Source of the DNA: Lacticaseibacillus manihotivorans DSM 13343 = JCM 12514
GTDB lineage: Bacteria > Bacillota > Bacilli > Lactobacillales > Lactobacillaceae
Length of the DNA: 41,921 nucleotides
Reading direction: 5' to 3'
NCBI RefSeq assembly: GCF_001435035.1
Contig: NZ_AZEU01000102.1
Span: 1 to 41,921 of the forward strand
Shown here: positions 15,593 to 24,600 of the stretch, piece by piece
How the letters are laid out: each line of letters opens with the position of its first letter
Position numbering within the stretch: position 1 is the stretch's first letter
Notes under the pieces: model-generated
Seen by the model: only the letters and a program-made list of their open reading frames with translations
Database searches by the model: none
Told to the model about the DNA's origin: nothing
Program-made: the position numbers and the translations under genes

Positions 15593-17947
15593 ATGAATTC
15601 TAAAATATTAAAAACCTTGGAATACGGCAAGATTCGCTCAGCCTTGCAAGGGTTAGTGAATACTGCGGCTGGGACTGATTTAGTCGCGAAAATGCAACCA
15701 AGTAGCGACCCGGATGCGGTACAAACCGCTTTGGATGAAACCGCTGATGGGGCCTCGATTTTACGGTTAGCTGGCGGCATTCCTGTCCCGCAACTGGAAA
15801 ACATCGACCCGGCTTTGCGGCGCGTGGATATCGGGGCAATGTTGAATGGTCGTGAACTGGCAGCCATTGGCCGGGTATTGAAAACCGTCAGTGCCGTTGA
15901 TAAGTTTCTCAACGATTTAAACGAACGCCTAGAACTACGGCGCGTGTATGACTTGCAACAACAACTCACTGCCTTGCCTGCTTTGGAGCGACGTTTAGGC
16001 ACTGCCGTCGATGAAGATGGTAGTTTGACTGATGAAGCCAGTCCAGAACTGCACGGCATTCGCCAAGCAGTGAAAAATCTTGAAGGCGAAATTCGTAGCC
16101 GGATGGAAAATTATACGCATGGCAGCTCATCCAAATATTTATCAGATCCGATCATCACCATTCGCGATGATCGGTATGTCATTCCAGTTAAAGCGGAATA
16201 TCGTGGGCAATTCGGTGGCGTGGTGCATGACCAATCGGCAAGTGGTCAAACCTTGTTCATCGAACCGCAAGCCATTGTGGAAATGAACAACCGCTTGCGC
16301 CAAGCGCAACTCGAAGAACAAGCGGAAATTGAGCGCTTGTTGGCGGAGCTCACCAATGAAGTGGCACCTTACACGCGCGAGTTGCGCAATAACAACCAAG
16401 TGCTTGGGCATTTTGACTTTATCAATGCCAAAGCCCGCTATGCTAAAAACATTAAAGCGACAGAACCAGAAGTATCTGCGGAAAATCATGTGGATTTAAT
16501 TGAAGCGCGGCATCCGTTGATCGATCGGCATAAAGTCGTCGCCAACACCATTACACTAGGCGCCGATTACCAAGCCATCGTGGTGACGGGACCAAACACT
16601 GGCGGGAAAACCATTACCCTTAAAACCCTCGGCTTGTTGCAATTAATGGGCCAATCCGGGTTATTTATCCCAGCCGAGGCAGGCTCCGTGATCGGGGTTT
16701 ACTCCAATGTCTTTGCGGATATTGGGGATGAACAATCGATCGAACAAAGCTTGTCGACGTTTAGTGCGCACATGAAAACCATTGTTGAAATTCTCGATGC
16801 GATGGATGACCATGCGCTGATTTTATTTGATGAACTCGGCGCTGGGACGGATCCGCAAGAAGGGGCCGCGTTGGCGATTGCCATTTTGGATGCAGTTGGG
16901 GCTGCTGGCGCGCAAGTCGTCGCGTCAACCCACTATCCAGAATTGAAACTCTACGGCTACAACACGCCAGGCACTATTAATGCGTCGATGGAATTTGATG
17001 CCGCCACGTTGCAGCCGACATATCGCTTGTTGATCGGGGTGCCTGGGCGTTCCAATGCTTTTGACATTTCGCAGCGTTTAGGCTTGGATCCAACGATTGT
17101 CACGGCAGCCAAGTCGTTGATCGCCGATGACTCTCATGAACTCAACAACATGATCTCCGACTTGGAAGCTCAGCGTAAAGCCGCAGAAACTGAATACTTG
17201 GAAACCCGACACCAGCTCAAAGAAGCGCAAGACTTGCATGATCAATTGCAAAAGGCTTACGAAGAATTTTTCCAAGAACGTGAGCGCCAAATGGATGCAG
17301 CCAAAGATCGTGCCAATGAAATTGTCGACAAAGCCCAAACCAAGGCGGGAAAAATCGTCAAGAATCTGCGGCAAATGCAGTTGCAATCCGGCACGAACGT
17401 TAAAGAAAATCAGTTGATCGAAGCCACCACAGAACTGAAGAACTTGCATCAAGAAAAGGCCAAGCCGAAAAACCGCATTTTACGCCAAGCCAAAAACAAG
17501 CAAGCCTTACATCGCGGCGACACGGTAAAAGTCTTAGCTTATGACCAAACTGGTGAATTGTTGAAGCAAGTTGACGACAAACATTGGGAAGTGCAAGTCG
17601 GCATCATGCGCATGACTTTGGCGACTAACGAAATCGAAAAAGTCCAACCAGAGAAATCGCAAACGCCTAAACGCCGCGTGACGGTGGTCAAAGGCGCAAC
17701 TGGCCCATCGACGAAGTTGGATTTACGCGGTCAACGCTATGAAGAAGCGATGACCAACTTGGATCAATATATCGACGCAGCCTTGTTAGCTGGTTATGCG
17801 CAAGTCACCATTGTGCACGGGTTAGGCACTGGTGCGATTCGCAACGGGGTCACCCAATACTTGCAACGCAACCGTCAAGTCAAGAAGTTCGGCTTTGCAC
17901 CGCAAAATGCCGGTGGGTCAGGCGCGACCATCGTCCAGTTTAAATAA
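15593..17947 (+). CDS. mutS2: Endonuclease MutS2 / ribosome rescue factor
   Basis: This 784-residue protein has a MutS-type clamp and core. Walker A GPNTGGKT is at 333-340, and the Walker B/ABC region contains ELGAGTDPQEGAAL. A long coiled-coil segment spans about 510-640. A C-terminal Smr domain carries LDLRGQRYEEA (709-719) and the HGLGTG loop (742-747). It lacks the MutS mismatch-recognition domain. MutS2 was described as an anti-recombination endonuclease, and in B. subtilis it also acts on collided ribosomes (RqcU). GGAGG precedes the ATG. Confidence 0.96.
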   Translation: MNSKILKTLEYGKIRSALQGLVNTAAGTDLVAKMQPSSDPDAVQTALDETADGASILRLAGGIPVPQLENIDPALRRVDIGAMLNGRELAAIGRVLKTVSAVDKFLNDLNERLELRRVYDLQQQLTALPALERRLGTAVDEDGSLTDEASPELHGIRQAVKNLEGEIRSRMENYTHGSSSKYLSDPIITIRDDRYVIPVKAEYRGQFGGVVHDQSASGQTLFIEPQAIVEMNNRLRQAQLEEQAEIERLLAELTNEVAPYTRELRNNNQVLGHFDFINAKARYAKNIKATEPEVSAENHVDLIEARHPLIDRHKVVANTITLGADYQAIVVTGPNTGGKTITLKTLGLLQLMGQSGLFIPAEAGSVIGVYSNVFADIGDEQSIEQSLSTFSAHMKTIVEILDAMDDHALILFDELGAGTDPQEGAALAIAILDAVGAAGAQVVASTHYPELKLYGYNTPGTINASMEFDAATLQPTYRLLIGVPGRSNAFDISQRLGLDPTIVTAAKSLIADDSHELNNMISDLEAQRKAAETEYLETRHQLKEAQDLHDQLQKAYEEFFQERERQMDAAKDRANEIVDKAQTKAGKIVKNLRQMQLQSGTNVKENQLIEATTELKNLHQEKAKPKNRILRQAKNKQALHRGDTVKVLAYDQTGELLKQVDDKHWEVQVGIMRMTLATNEIEKVQPEKSQTPKRRVTVVKGATGPSTKLDLRGQRYEEAMTNLDQYIDAALLAGYAQVTIVHGLGTGAIRNGVTQYLQRNRQVKKFGFAPQNAGGSGATIVQFK

Positions 17948-18077
17948 TTGTGGCAAGTTGACCGTTTAATAGTAGAAAAAAGCTTCGCCCGCTATTGGGT
18001 CCTGCAAGATCAATGATTTGAGGGAATGACAGCACAAATCAATTGTATCCAAGGTAATGGCATTTTCTGGGTCAACG

Positions 18078-18086
18078 TGGTATGAT
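18078..18086 (+). promoter_or_regulatory. Candidate extended -10 promoter of trxA
   Basis: TGG-TATGAT lies 33 bases before the trxA start codon. The -35 region is weak. Confidence 0.45.
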
Positions 18087-18118
18087 TAAGTTACGAAAAG
18101 TAAGAGGAGGCAAACACA

Positions 18119-18430
18119 ATGGTAGAAGCTGTTACGGATCAAAACTTTGAAACTGTGACTGGCACCGGTGTGACGCTCACTGATTTTTGGGCGACCTGGT
18201 GTGGTCCTTGTCGGATGCAAAGCCCAGTGGTAGAATCTTTGGCGAACGATCGCCAAGATGTGAAGTTTGTGAAGATGGATGTCGACGCAAACCCAAACAC
18301 CCCACAAAGCTTTGGCATCATGGCAATCCCAACCTTGCTGGTGAAAAAAGACGGCAACGTGGTTGAAAAAATCGTTGGTTACCATACCAAAGATCAACTC
18401 AACGAGATCCTCAACAAGTACACCGCATAG
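18119..18430 (+). CDS. trxA: Thioredoxin
   Basis: This 103-residue cytosolic thioredoxin reduces protein disulfides with electrons from thioredoxin reductase. The redox motif WCGPC is at 27-31, and the cis-proline is in AIPTLLV near residue 75. The fold-start signature DFWATWCGPC is intact. AGAGGAGG precedes the ATG. It stands alone between mutS2 and the RNA locus, with its own terminator. Confidence 0.97.
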   Translation: MVEAVTDQNFETVTGTGVTLTDFWATWCGPCRMQSPVVESLANDRQDVKFVKMDVDANPNTPQSFGIMAIPTLLVKKDGNVVEKIVGYHTKDQLNEILNKYTA

Positions 18431-18443
18431 GCACTTGCTGATT

Positions 18444-18475
18444 GAAAAGTCGAGATCAAAGTCTCGGCTTTTCGT
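18444..18475 (+). terminator. Terminator of trxA
   Basis: GAAAAG-T-CGAGA (18444-18455) pairs with TCTCG-G-CTTTTC (18462-18473); the stem ends in Ts. Confidence 0.8.
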
Positions 18476-18511
18476 TTGCCTAATTTTTTTGAAATCGGTA
18501 ACAAAAAGTAC

Positions 18512-18540
18512 TTGACATTAGTTTTTGGAGACGCTATCAT
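18512..18540 (+). promoter_or_regulatory. Strong promoter of the 18.5-kb RNA locus
   Basis: TTGACA (18512-18517), exactly 17 bases, TATCAT (18535-18540). No open reading frame with a ribosome site follows. Confidence 0.88.
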
Positions 18541-18546
18541 GAGGAC

Positions 18547-18950
18547 GATATCCATGAGGAGTGAGTGGCTTAGCGCAGGTCACCCGTACCACTTCGCGAC
18601 GGGCGGAAGTGCCCGCTAAACTGTGAAGACAATCCCGTAGCGACTGGGCTTAACTGTCGAGCGCCGCTAGATCTTCAGTTCCAGAGTGCCGGCATAGAAG
18701 GGTCCCCGTTGTGGACTCAAACCAAGCAACCGCCGGGAGATTTGCCCTCACGGTAACGTGGGAAGCCAGTCGACGCCTGTGCGCGAAAGGCAGTGCAAAG
18801 CCTATTAGCGACCAAAGGGTTAAGGCCTAAGAAGCCAAGGCTCGCAGAAACGTACTTGAATTGTGAGAAAACTGTATAAACGTAATCAAATCGGCGTCAA
18901 AGCCGCAAATCCACGAAATGGACACCTGTTTCGTGGATTTGTTGTGCCTT
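18547..18950 (+). ncRNA. Unidentified structured non-coding RNA (~400 nt)
   Basis: The locus lies behind a near-consensus promoter and before a 12-bp hairpin at 18907-18940. It is GC-rich and full of local pairing. TTAGCG/CGCTAA (18570-18575 with 18614-18619) encloses two crossing helices that could form a pseudoknot. CTG..AAGA pairs with TCTTCAG (18621-18629 with 18672-18678). GGTCC pairs with GGACT near 18701-18717. CACG-GTAA-CGTG (18749-18760) is a GNRA-type hairpin. I looked for the conserved cores of RNase P RNA, tmRNA, SRP RNA, 6S RNA and common riboswitches and found none. It may be a known lineage-specific RNA I do not recognise. No downstream gene on this strand is close enough for it to be a riboswitch. 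Confidence 0.7.
18906..18941 (+). terminator. 3' hairpin of the RNA locus
   Basis: AAATCCACGAAA (18907-18918) pairs perfectly with TTTCGTGGATTT (18929-18940), and C/G extends it by one pair. The following bases are only moderately T-rich. It could also serve the convergent yslB gene. Confidence 0.65.
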
Positions 18951-18994
18951 TACGCAAAAAATAACCTAGACTGTGATGTCTAGGCCAAACTTAT

Positions 18995-19468
18995 TTACAG
19001 TTCCGCTAAACTGATATGACTTTCAGTTTTAGGTTGGGGCGTTTTTTCATCGATCACAGCGGTTAAAGTGATCGTTTTTTTATGCCGATCAACGGTTTCG
19101 TGCGCTTCCACGACGCAGCCGAGTTCTTGTTGCAAGCTTTGGGCCAAAAACCCTGCTTCAATACGAAAGTCTGGCGCTTCAAAGTTGGCGATGCGGGTTT
19201 CAACAGTCGTGCCGCTTAAGGTGTACATGCGCTGATGGCGCTTGCTGGTGGCTGGTGTCAAAATGCCAAAGCCAACGCGCGCAAACAATTCGGTTAAATC
19301 ATCTTCGACGACGGGTAAGCGGCGCGCCAACGAGCGGCCGGCCCAATATGTAATACTTTCAGTTTCTTGGCCCAACAAATCAGGGAGTAATAAGTCGCGC
19401 AACATCAACTGACCGAATAATGGTCCAGTCGCAGACAGGTTTAACAAATCTTTATAGCTATTGGCCAT
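18995..19468 (-). CDS. yslB: YslB family protein (DUF2507)
   Basis: This 157-residue soluble protein has the YslB pattern: an early LRDLLLPDLLG, then ITYWAGRSLARRLP and a C-terminal beta-rich part with FLAQSLQQELGCVVEA. The fold is of the V4R-like type. Function is unknown. In Firmicutes it commonly lies next to murI/racE, as here, where it is divergent from murI. AGGAGG precedes the ATG. A minus-strand TATAAT at 19508-19513 is its likely -10 element. Confidence 0.85.
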   Translation of the reverse strand: MANSYKDLLNLSATGPLFGQLMLRDLLLPDLLGQETESITYWAGRSLARRLPVVEDDLTELFARVGFGILTPATSKRHQRMYTLSGTTVETRIANFEAPDFRIEAGFLAQSLQQELGCVVEAHETVDRHKKTITLTAVIDEKTPQPKTESHISLAEL

Positions 19469-19507
19469 GAGGCGCCTCCTAATTTTGCGCTATGCGCTGT
19501 CTGTTCT

Positions 19508-19561
19508 ATTATAGCCAAAACGCCGCTATCATGCGACTTGAATTTTTTTAGGGTGTATAAT
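19508..19561. promoter_or_regulatory. Divergent -10 elements of yslB and murI-rdgB
   Basis: Minus-strand TATAAT at 19508-19513 faces yslB, and plus-strand TATAAT at 19556-19561 faces murI. Neither has a strong -35 at 17 bases. The two start regions lie within about 50 bases of each other. Confidence 0.5.
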
Positions 19562-19586
19562 GTAGATTCAAGAAGGGAGCGCACTT

Positions 19587-21017
19587 ATGAATAAGCAACC
19601 GATCGGATTTATCGATTCCGGCGTTGGTGGACTGACCGTGGTCATTGAGGCACTGCGGCAGCTTCCCAACGAAAACATTATTTTTTTAGGCGACCAAGCC
19701 CGCTTGCCTTATGGGCCCCGGCCGGCTTCGCAAGTTCGCGCCTTCACCTGGCAAATGGTCAACTTTTTACTCGCTAAGCATATTAAAATGTTGGTGATCG
19801 CCTGCAACACAGCCACCGCGGCTGCCTTAGATGATTTGCGCGCCAAGTTGTCGATCCCAGTCGTCGGCGTCATTTTACCAGGTAGTCGCGCAGCGTTGCG
19901 TTCCACCAAAAATGGGCATATCGGCGTCATTGCAACCGAAGGCACGGTGAAGTCAGATGCCTATGCCAAAGCCATCCGCTCCAAAGATTCACGTGCCAAA
20001 GTGACCAGCATGGCGCAACCGAAATTTGTCCCAGTCGTCGAATCTAACGAAGCCCATTCAGCGGTCGCCAAAAAAGTGGTCGCAGAAGGCTTACAGCCGA
20101 TGAAGCGCTTGGGCATCGACACCTTGGTGATGGGCTGCACCCACTACCCACTGTTGCGCCCATTGATCCAAAATGTCATGGGGCCCAATGTCACCTTGAT
20201 TGATTCAGGTGCAGAAACTGTCAGTGAAGTGTCGATGTTGTTGGACTATTTTGATTTAGCCAATACCGATAACCCAAACCCCTTGCGTGAGTATCACACC
20301 ACAGGCTCCGCTTCAATGTTTGAAACTATTGCCAGCGACTGGATGGGCCAAGCCATCCATGCCGATCGCGTGACGATTTCTGATTTGCCAACCGATGTGG
20401 TCACCAGCTTGCCAACAACTGTGGTGGTTGCCTCCAAGAACGCCGGCAAAGTGCGAGAAATCGCGGTGATGTTTGATAAACTTGGTGTTGCGGTGAAATC
20501 ATTGGCTGATTTTCCAGAATTGCCCAGTGTCCAAGAAACTGGGGCGACTTTTGAAGAAAATGCTCGCTTAAAGGCAGACGGCTATGCGCAGGCTTTAGAG
20601 TTGCCAGTGCTCGCCGATGACTCTGGGCTACAAGTCGACGCCTTAGACGGCATGCCAGGCGTATTCTCCGCGCGTTATGCAGGTAAGGGGCACAATGATG
20701 CGGCCAACAATGCCAAGTTGATTTCAGAATTATCAGAAGTGCCAGCGGATCAGCGGCATGCGCATTTTGTCAGCGTGTTAGCCCTTGCCCGTCCTGGCAA
20801 ACCTGATGAAGATCTGGTCGTGCGCGGTCAAGTCGATGGCATGATCGTCGGGATCCCACAAGGTGACAACGGTTTTGGTTATGATCCGTATTTCTACTTA
20901 CCCGCATTTGGCAAAACCATGGCGCAAATGACCCCTGATGAGAAAAATCAAGTGTCACACCGCGGCGACGCCTTGCGCAAGCTGGAAGCACGTTGGGATG
21001 GTTGGTTTAAAGGCTAG
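19587..21017 (+). CDS. murI: Fused glutamate racemase - XTP/dITP pyrophosphatase (MurI-RdgB)
   Basis: This single 476-residue frame has two complete enzymes. Residues 1 to about 268 are glutamate racemase: DSGVGGLTV near 10, catalytic Cys73 in IACNTATAA and Cys184 in MGCTHYP. It makes D-glutamate for peptidoglycan. Residues from about 278 to 476 are an RdgB/HAM1 enzyme that removes ITP, dITP and XTP from the pools. Its motifs are [11 protein letters not shown] (282 onward), [11 protein letters not shown] (Asp344, Asp345), GFGYDPYF and [10 protein letters not shown]. The linker is only about ten residues. Neither half lacks a key residue. In many Firmicutes the two genes are separate neighbours. 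AGAAGGGAG precedes the ATG. The next gene starts 12 bases after the stop. Confidence 0.94.
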   Translation: MNKQPIGFIDSGVGGLTVVIEALRQLPNENIIFLGDQARLPYGPRPASQVRAFTWQMVNFLLAKHIKMLVIACNTATAAALDDLRAKLSIPVVGVILPGSRAALRSTKNGHIGVIATEGTVKSDAYAKAIRSKDSRAKVTSMAQPKFVPVVESNEAHSAVAKKVVAEGLQPMKRLGIDTLVMGCTHYPLLRPLIQNVMGPNVTLIDSGAETVSEVSMLLDYFDLANTDNPNPLREYHTTGSASMFETIASDWMGQAIHADRVTISDLPTDVVTSLPTTVVVASKNAGKVREIAVMFDKLGVAVKSLADFPELPSVQETGATFEENARLKADGYAQALELPVLADDSGLQVDALDGMPGVFSARYAGKGHNDAANNAKLISELSEVPADQRHAHFVSVLALARPGKPDEDLVVRGQVDGMIVGIPQGDNGFGYDPYFYLPAFGKTMAQMTPDEKNQVSHRGDALRKLEARWDGWFKG

Positions 21018-21029
21018 GAGGAATGATGT

Positions 21030-21548
21030 ATGCGATTAGTTGTGGTCAGTGATACGCACGGCGATAAACAAATTTTGCGGATGATCGCCAAACAGCAACA
21101 ACCTGATGCCGATGGGTATTTTTACTGCGGGGATTCAGAGTTGCCAGCAGATGATGAAATTTTTGAAACCTATCAGCCAGTGACTGGGAATATGGATTTT
21201 GATCCGGCGTTCCCGTTGACGCGTACCGCAGACTTTCCCGGGTTGAAAGTGTTCATGACGCATGGTCATCGCTTCAATGTGAATTGGACGCTGGATGTGT
21301 TGATTCAAGCGGGGCGTGAAGCGCATGCGGATCTGGTGTTGTTCGGCCACACCCATCAACTCGGTGTGGAACAACATGACCACATGATCGTGTTAAATCC
21401 GGGCTCGATTTCGCAACCGCGCGGTGAATTTGCGCCGCTACATGGCACTTATGCGACAGTCGACTTCGATGACAAAACCATCACGGTGCAATTCCATACG
21501 CGTGATGGACAAGTGGTCGACAAGCTCACGCGCACGTTTACGCGGTGA
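21030..21548 (+). CDS. YfcE-type metallophosphoesterase
   Basis: This 172-residue calcineurin-fold phosphodiesterase has the metal ligand series SDTHGD, CGDSE, GNMDFD, THGHR and FGHTHQ in order. The family hydrolyses phosphodiesters; natural substrates are not established. It directly follows murI-rdgB in the conserved order racemase, RdgB, YfcE. AGGAGG lies seven bases before the ATG at 21030. A bidirectional terminator follows. Confidence 0.93.
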   Translation: MRLVVVSDTHGDKQILRMIAKQQQPDADGYFYCGDSELPADDEIFETYQPVTGNMDFDPAFPLTRTADFPGLKVFMTHGHRFNVNWTLDVLIQAGREAHADLVLFGHTHQLGVEQHDHMIVLNPGSISQPRGEFAPLHGTYATVDFDDKTITVQFHTRDGQVVDKLTRTFTR

Positions 21549-21550
21549 TC

Positions 21551-21595
21551 AAAAAGCGTGTTGCTTACCTTTTTCTGGCAAGCAACACGCTTTTT
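21551..21595. terminator. Bidirectional terminator
   Basis: AAAAAGCGTGTTGCTT and AAGCAACACGCTTTTT pair perfectly around a 13-base loop, giving T runs on both strands. It ends the YfcE unit (plus) and the YhgE/Pip unit (minus). Confidence 0.95.
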
Positions 21596-21601
21596 AGATG
21601 C

Positions 21602-24600
21602 TTATTTTTCGACGTCTTGGAGCTTTTGATTATCGTCGAGTTGAGAGATGCCCATTAAATGTCGTTTTTGCAAGATCTGCATCGCGACCCATAATAATAG
21701 GAGACTTAAAATTGCAAAGCCGATCAAGAAGCCAAAGCAGTTGGCCACAGAGCCGGAGTAGATCCCGCCGGTGATCGCTTGGCGGAAGCCTAATACCGAG
21801 TAGCTCATCGGCAAGAACGGATGGATCGCATTGTAGAAGCTGTTGGTGATTTCCAATGGGAAGGTCCCACCAGCACCGCCGAGTTGCAGCATCAACATGA
21901 TCATCGCCACGAACCGCCCAGGGTTATCAAAGGCCATCGACAGCATCATGACAAAATACATCGACGTGAGCGAGAAGACGATCGCTAAGGCATAGAACAA
22001 CCCGACGTGATCAACAGTCAAGCCGCCGAGCATGATCAAGCTGGCTTCGATGACCGCCATGCCGATCGCCACCAAGCCACCGAGCACGACTTTAGACGCA
22101 AACCATTGCGTTGGCGTGCCATCTTTATGGGACACTTTGCGAATTGGATAAGCGAAGTTGAAGACCAACGCCCCAACATATAACGCCAAGGATAAAACGT
22201 AAGGCGCTAACGCATGCCCGTAGTTTGAGACATAGCTATAATGCTTTTGCGTGGTGTGGGTCGGTGCGGCAAACATTTTGGCCGTTTCATTGGTCAACTT
22301 AATGCCGTTGACTTGCTTGGCACCAGCAGACAAGCTCGTGGCCAAGGTCTTGGAACCGTCTTTGAGCTGGCCAGTGCCATCCGTTAACTGTTTGGACTTG
22401 TCATCTAATTGGCTAGTCCCATCCGCTAGCTGGTTAACGCCGCTAGCCAAGGCTGGGGTCTTGATGTTTAAGGTGTTCAGACCTGATGCTAATTGGTTAA
22501 CGCCGCTAGCTAAAGCCGGGGTCTTCCCGTTCAAGGTGTTAAGCCCAGATGAAAGTTGGTTGACGCCACTAGCTAACGCCGGCGTCTTGCCGTTCAGGGT
22601 GTTGAGGCCAGATGACAGTTGGTTAACACCATTGGCCAAGGCTGGCGTTTTACCGTTTAAGGTGGTTAAGCCATTAGCTAATTGGTTAACGCCACCGGCT
22701 AAGGCTGGCGTTTTACCATTTAAGGTGTTGAGGCCATCAGCCAATTGGTTGACACCGTTCGTTAAGGCCGGGACTTTACCGTTGAGTTCGGTGAGGCCAC
22801 CTTGCAGTTGACCGGCACCATCATCTAATTGCGCAACGCCTGCGGTCAAGGTTGGAATTTGTTGATTGATTTGGGCTAAGCCACCGTTGAGCGTCGCCGC
22901 CCCGTTGGTCAACGTCTCATTGTTTGCCAACAACTTGTCACCGCCAGCAACGGCACTGTTTAAACCAGCTGTGAAGGTTTGATAGCCTTTGTTTAACGCC
23001 GTTGCGCCAGTGGCTAAGGACTTGGCGCCTGCGGTCAATTGATCAGCGCCAGCAGTTAACTTGTTGTAATCGGTATTTTGCGTCGATAAACCAGCAGCCA
23101 TCGCTTGCAAACCAGCATTCAACGTTGCCGTGCTGTTGGCTTGTTGCGTCGATAAGGTCTTGAGTTGACTCGTCAAGTCAGCGATCGCTTGATTGAGCTG
23201 GGTATCTTGGCCATATTTGGTTTTGGCCAAAAGGGTCAGTTGCGTGATATCGGCAGTAATTTTTTTGCTCGTTGCGCTCGCTTGTTCGGAGTTGGTTTTC
23301 ACACCAGCTTGAATCTGGGAGATGCCGCCACGAATCGTGTTGAAGGATTGGTTGACGCCAGCAACGTAAGCACCAGCGCCTTGGTTCAAGGTATCGCTAC
23401 CTTGCGCTAACTGAGCAATACTGTCGGTAATCGCCGGGGTTTTCGTTTTGGCATCGCCAGTATTGTTGGCGGTTTGCAATTGTTTCACGCCTGAAACTAA
23501 ATCACTTGTCCCGCTGGTGTATTGTTGGATGCCAGTGTTGAGGTTGTTGGCGCCATCACTTAATTGGCTCACGCCTGCGGCTAACGGGGAAACGTTTTTG
23601 TTGAGTTTGGCGGTACCAGTCTTCAATGAAACGGCGCCGTTAACTAATTGCGAAGCGCCAGCAGCCAAGGGTTCAACGCCGGCTTGTAATTGTTGGCTAC
23701 CATCAGTGAGCTGTTGCACACCGGAAGTCAAAGGCTTAACGCCAGCTTGCAATTGTTGGCTGCCGTTTGCGAGTTGTTGGACGCCTGAAGTCAATGGGCC
23801 AACGCCAGCTTTAAGTTGATTCCCACCGTTTGCGAGTTGTTGGACCCCTGAAGTTAACGGGCCAACGCCAGCTTTCAGTTGGTTACCCCCATTGGCAAGT
23901 TGTTGCACGCCAGAAGTTAATGGGCCAATGCCAGCTTTAAGTTGATTGCCGCCGTCTGCAAGTTGTTGCACGCCTGAGGTCAACGGCTTAACGCTGACTT
24001 TTAAGGTTTGCACACCCTTGTTGACTTTAGAAACGCCGACTGTGTATTGAGAAACCCCGTCGTCTAAAGTGGCTGTGCCATCAGACAATTGCGTGGCACC
24101 ACTGGCGGCTTTAGAGAAGCCTTTGCCGACGGTTTTGATTTGGTCAAACACGGCGCTGGCATAAGCATTGGTGACGTTGGCGCGGATCTGTTTGTCGAGT
24201 TTGTCCACACCGATGCCAGAAATCACTTGCGACAAATAGTTCAGCGAGTCGTTGGTGGTGTATTTCAGTTGCATTTTCTTCGGATGTGCATCTAAAACCG
24301 TTGCGGCATTCTTGGAAAAGTTCTTGGGAATGGTGACGACGGTGTAGTACTTGTCATGCTTCAAACCGTCAGCGGCTTTGGCAGCAGAGACAAATTGCCA
24401 GCCGAGTTGGTCGTTATGTTTGAGCTTTTTGACGGTTTGCACGCCGACGTCTAACGTTTTGCCTTGGTAATCGACTGGCACGTCATTGTTGACGACTGCG
24501 ACTGGCAAAGATTGCGTGTCACCATATGGATCCCATACGGATTTCAAGAAGAAGATTGCGTATAAAAAGGGGATGAACATGATCACGATCACCGACAACA

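Noticed and set aside
18531-18900. RNase P RNA, tmRNA, 6S or SRP RNA at the 18.5-kb locus
   Set aside because: I looked for the GAAAGTCC/ACAGAA core of RNase P, the tRNA-like ends and tag frame of tmRNA, the SRP GGAA-loop core and the simple rod of 6S. None is present on either strand.
22251-22811. 186-residue plus-strand frame inside the YhgE/Pip gene
   Set aside because: It is the antisense shadow of the 63-bp repeats; its own repeats mirror the real protein.
22433-23990. CRISPR array suggested by regular 63-bp periodicity
   Set aside because: The units are contiguous coding repeats without unique spacers and are in frame with a membrane protein.
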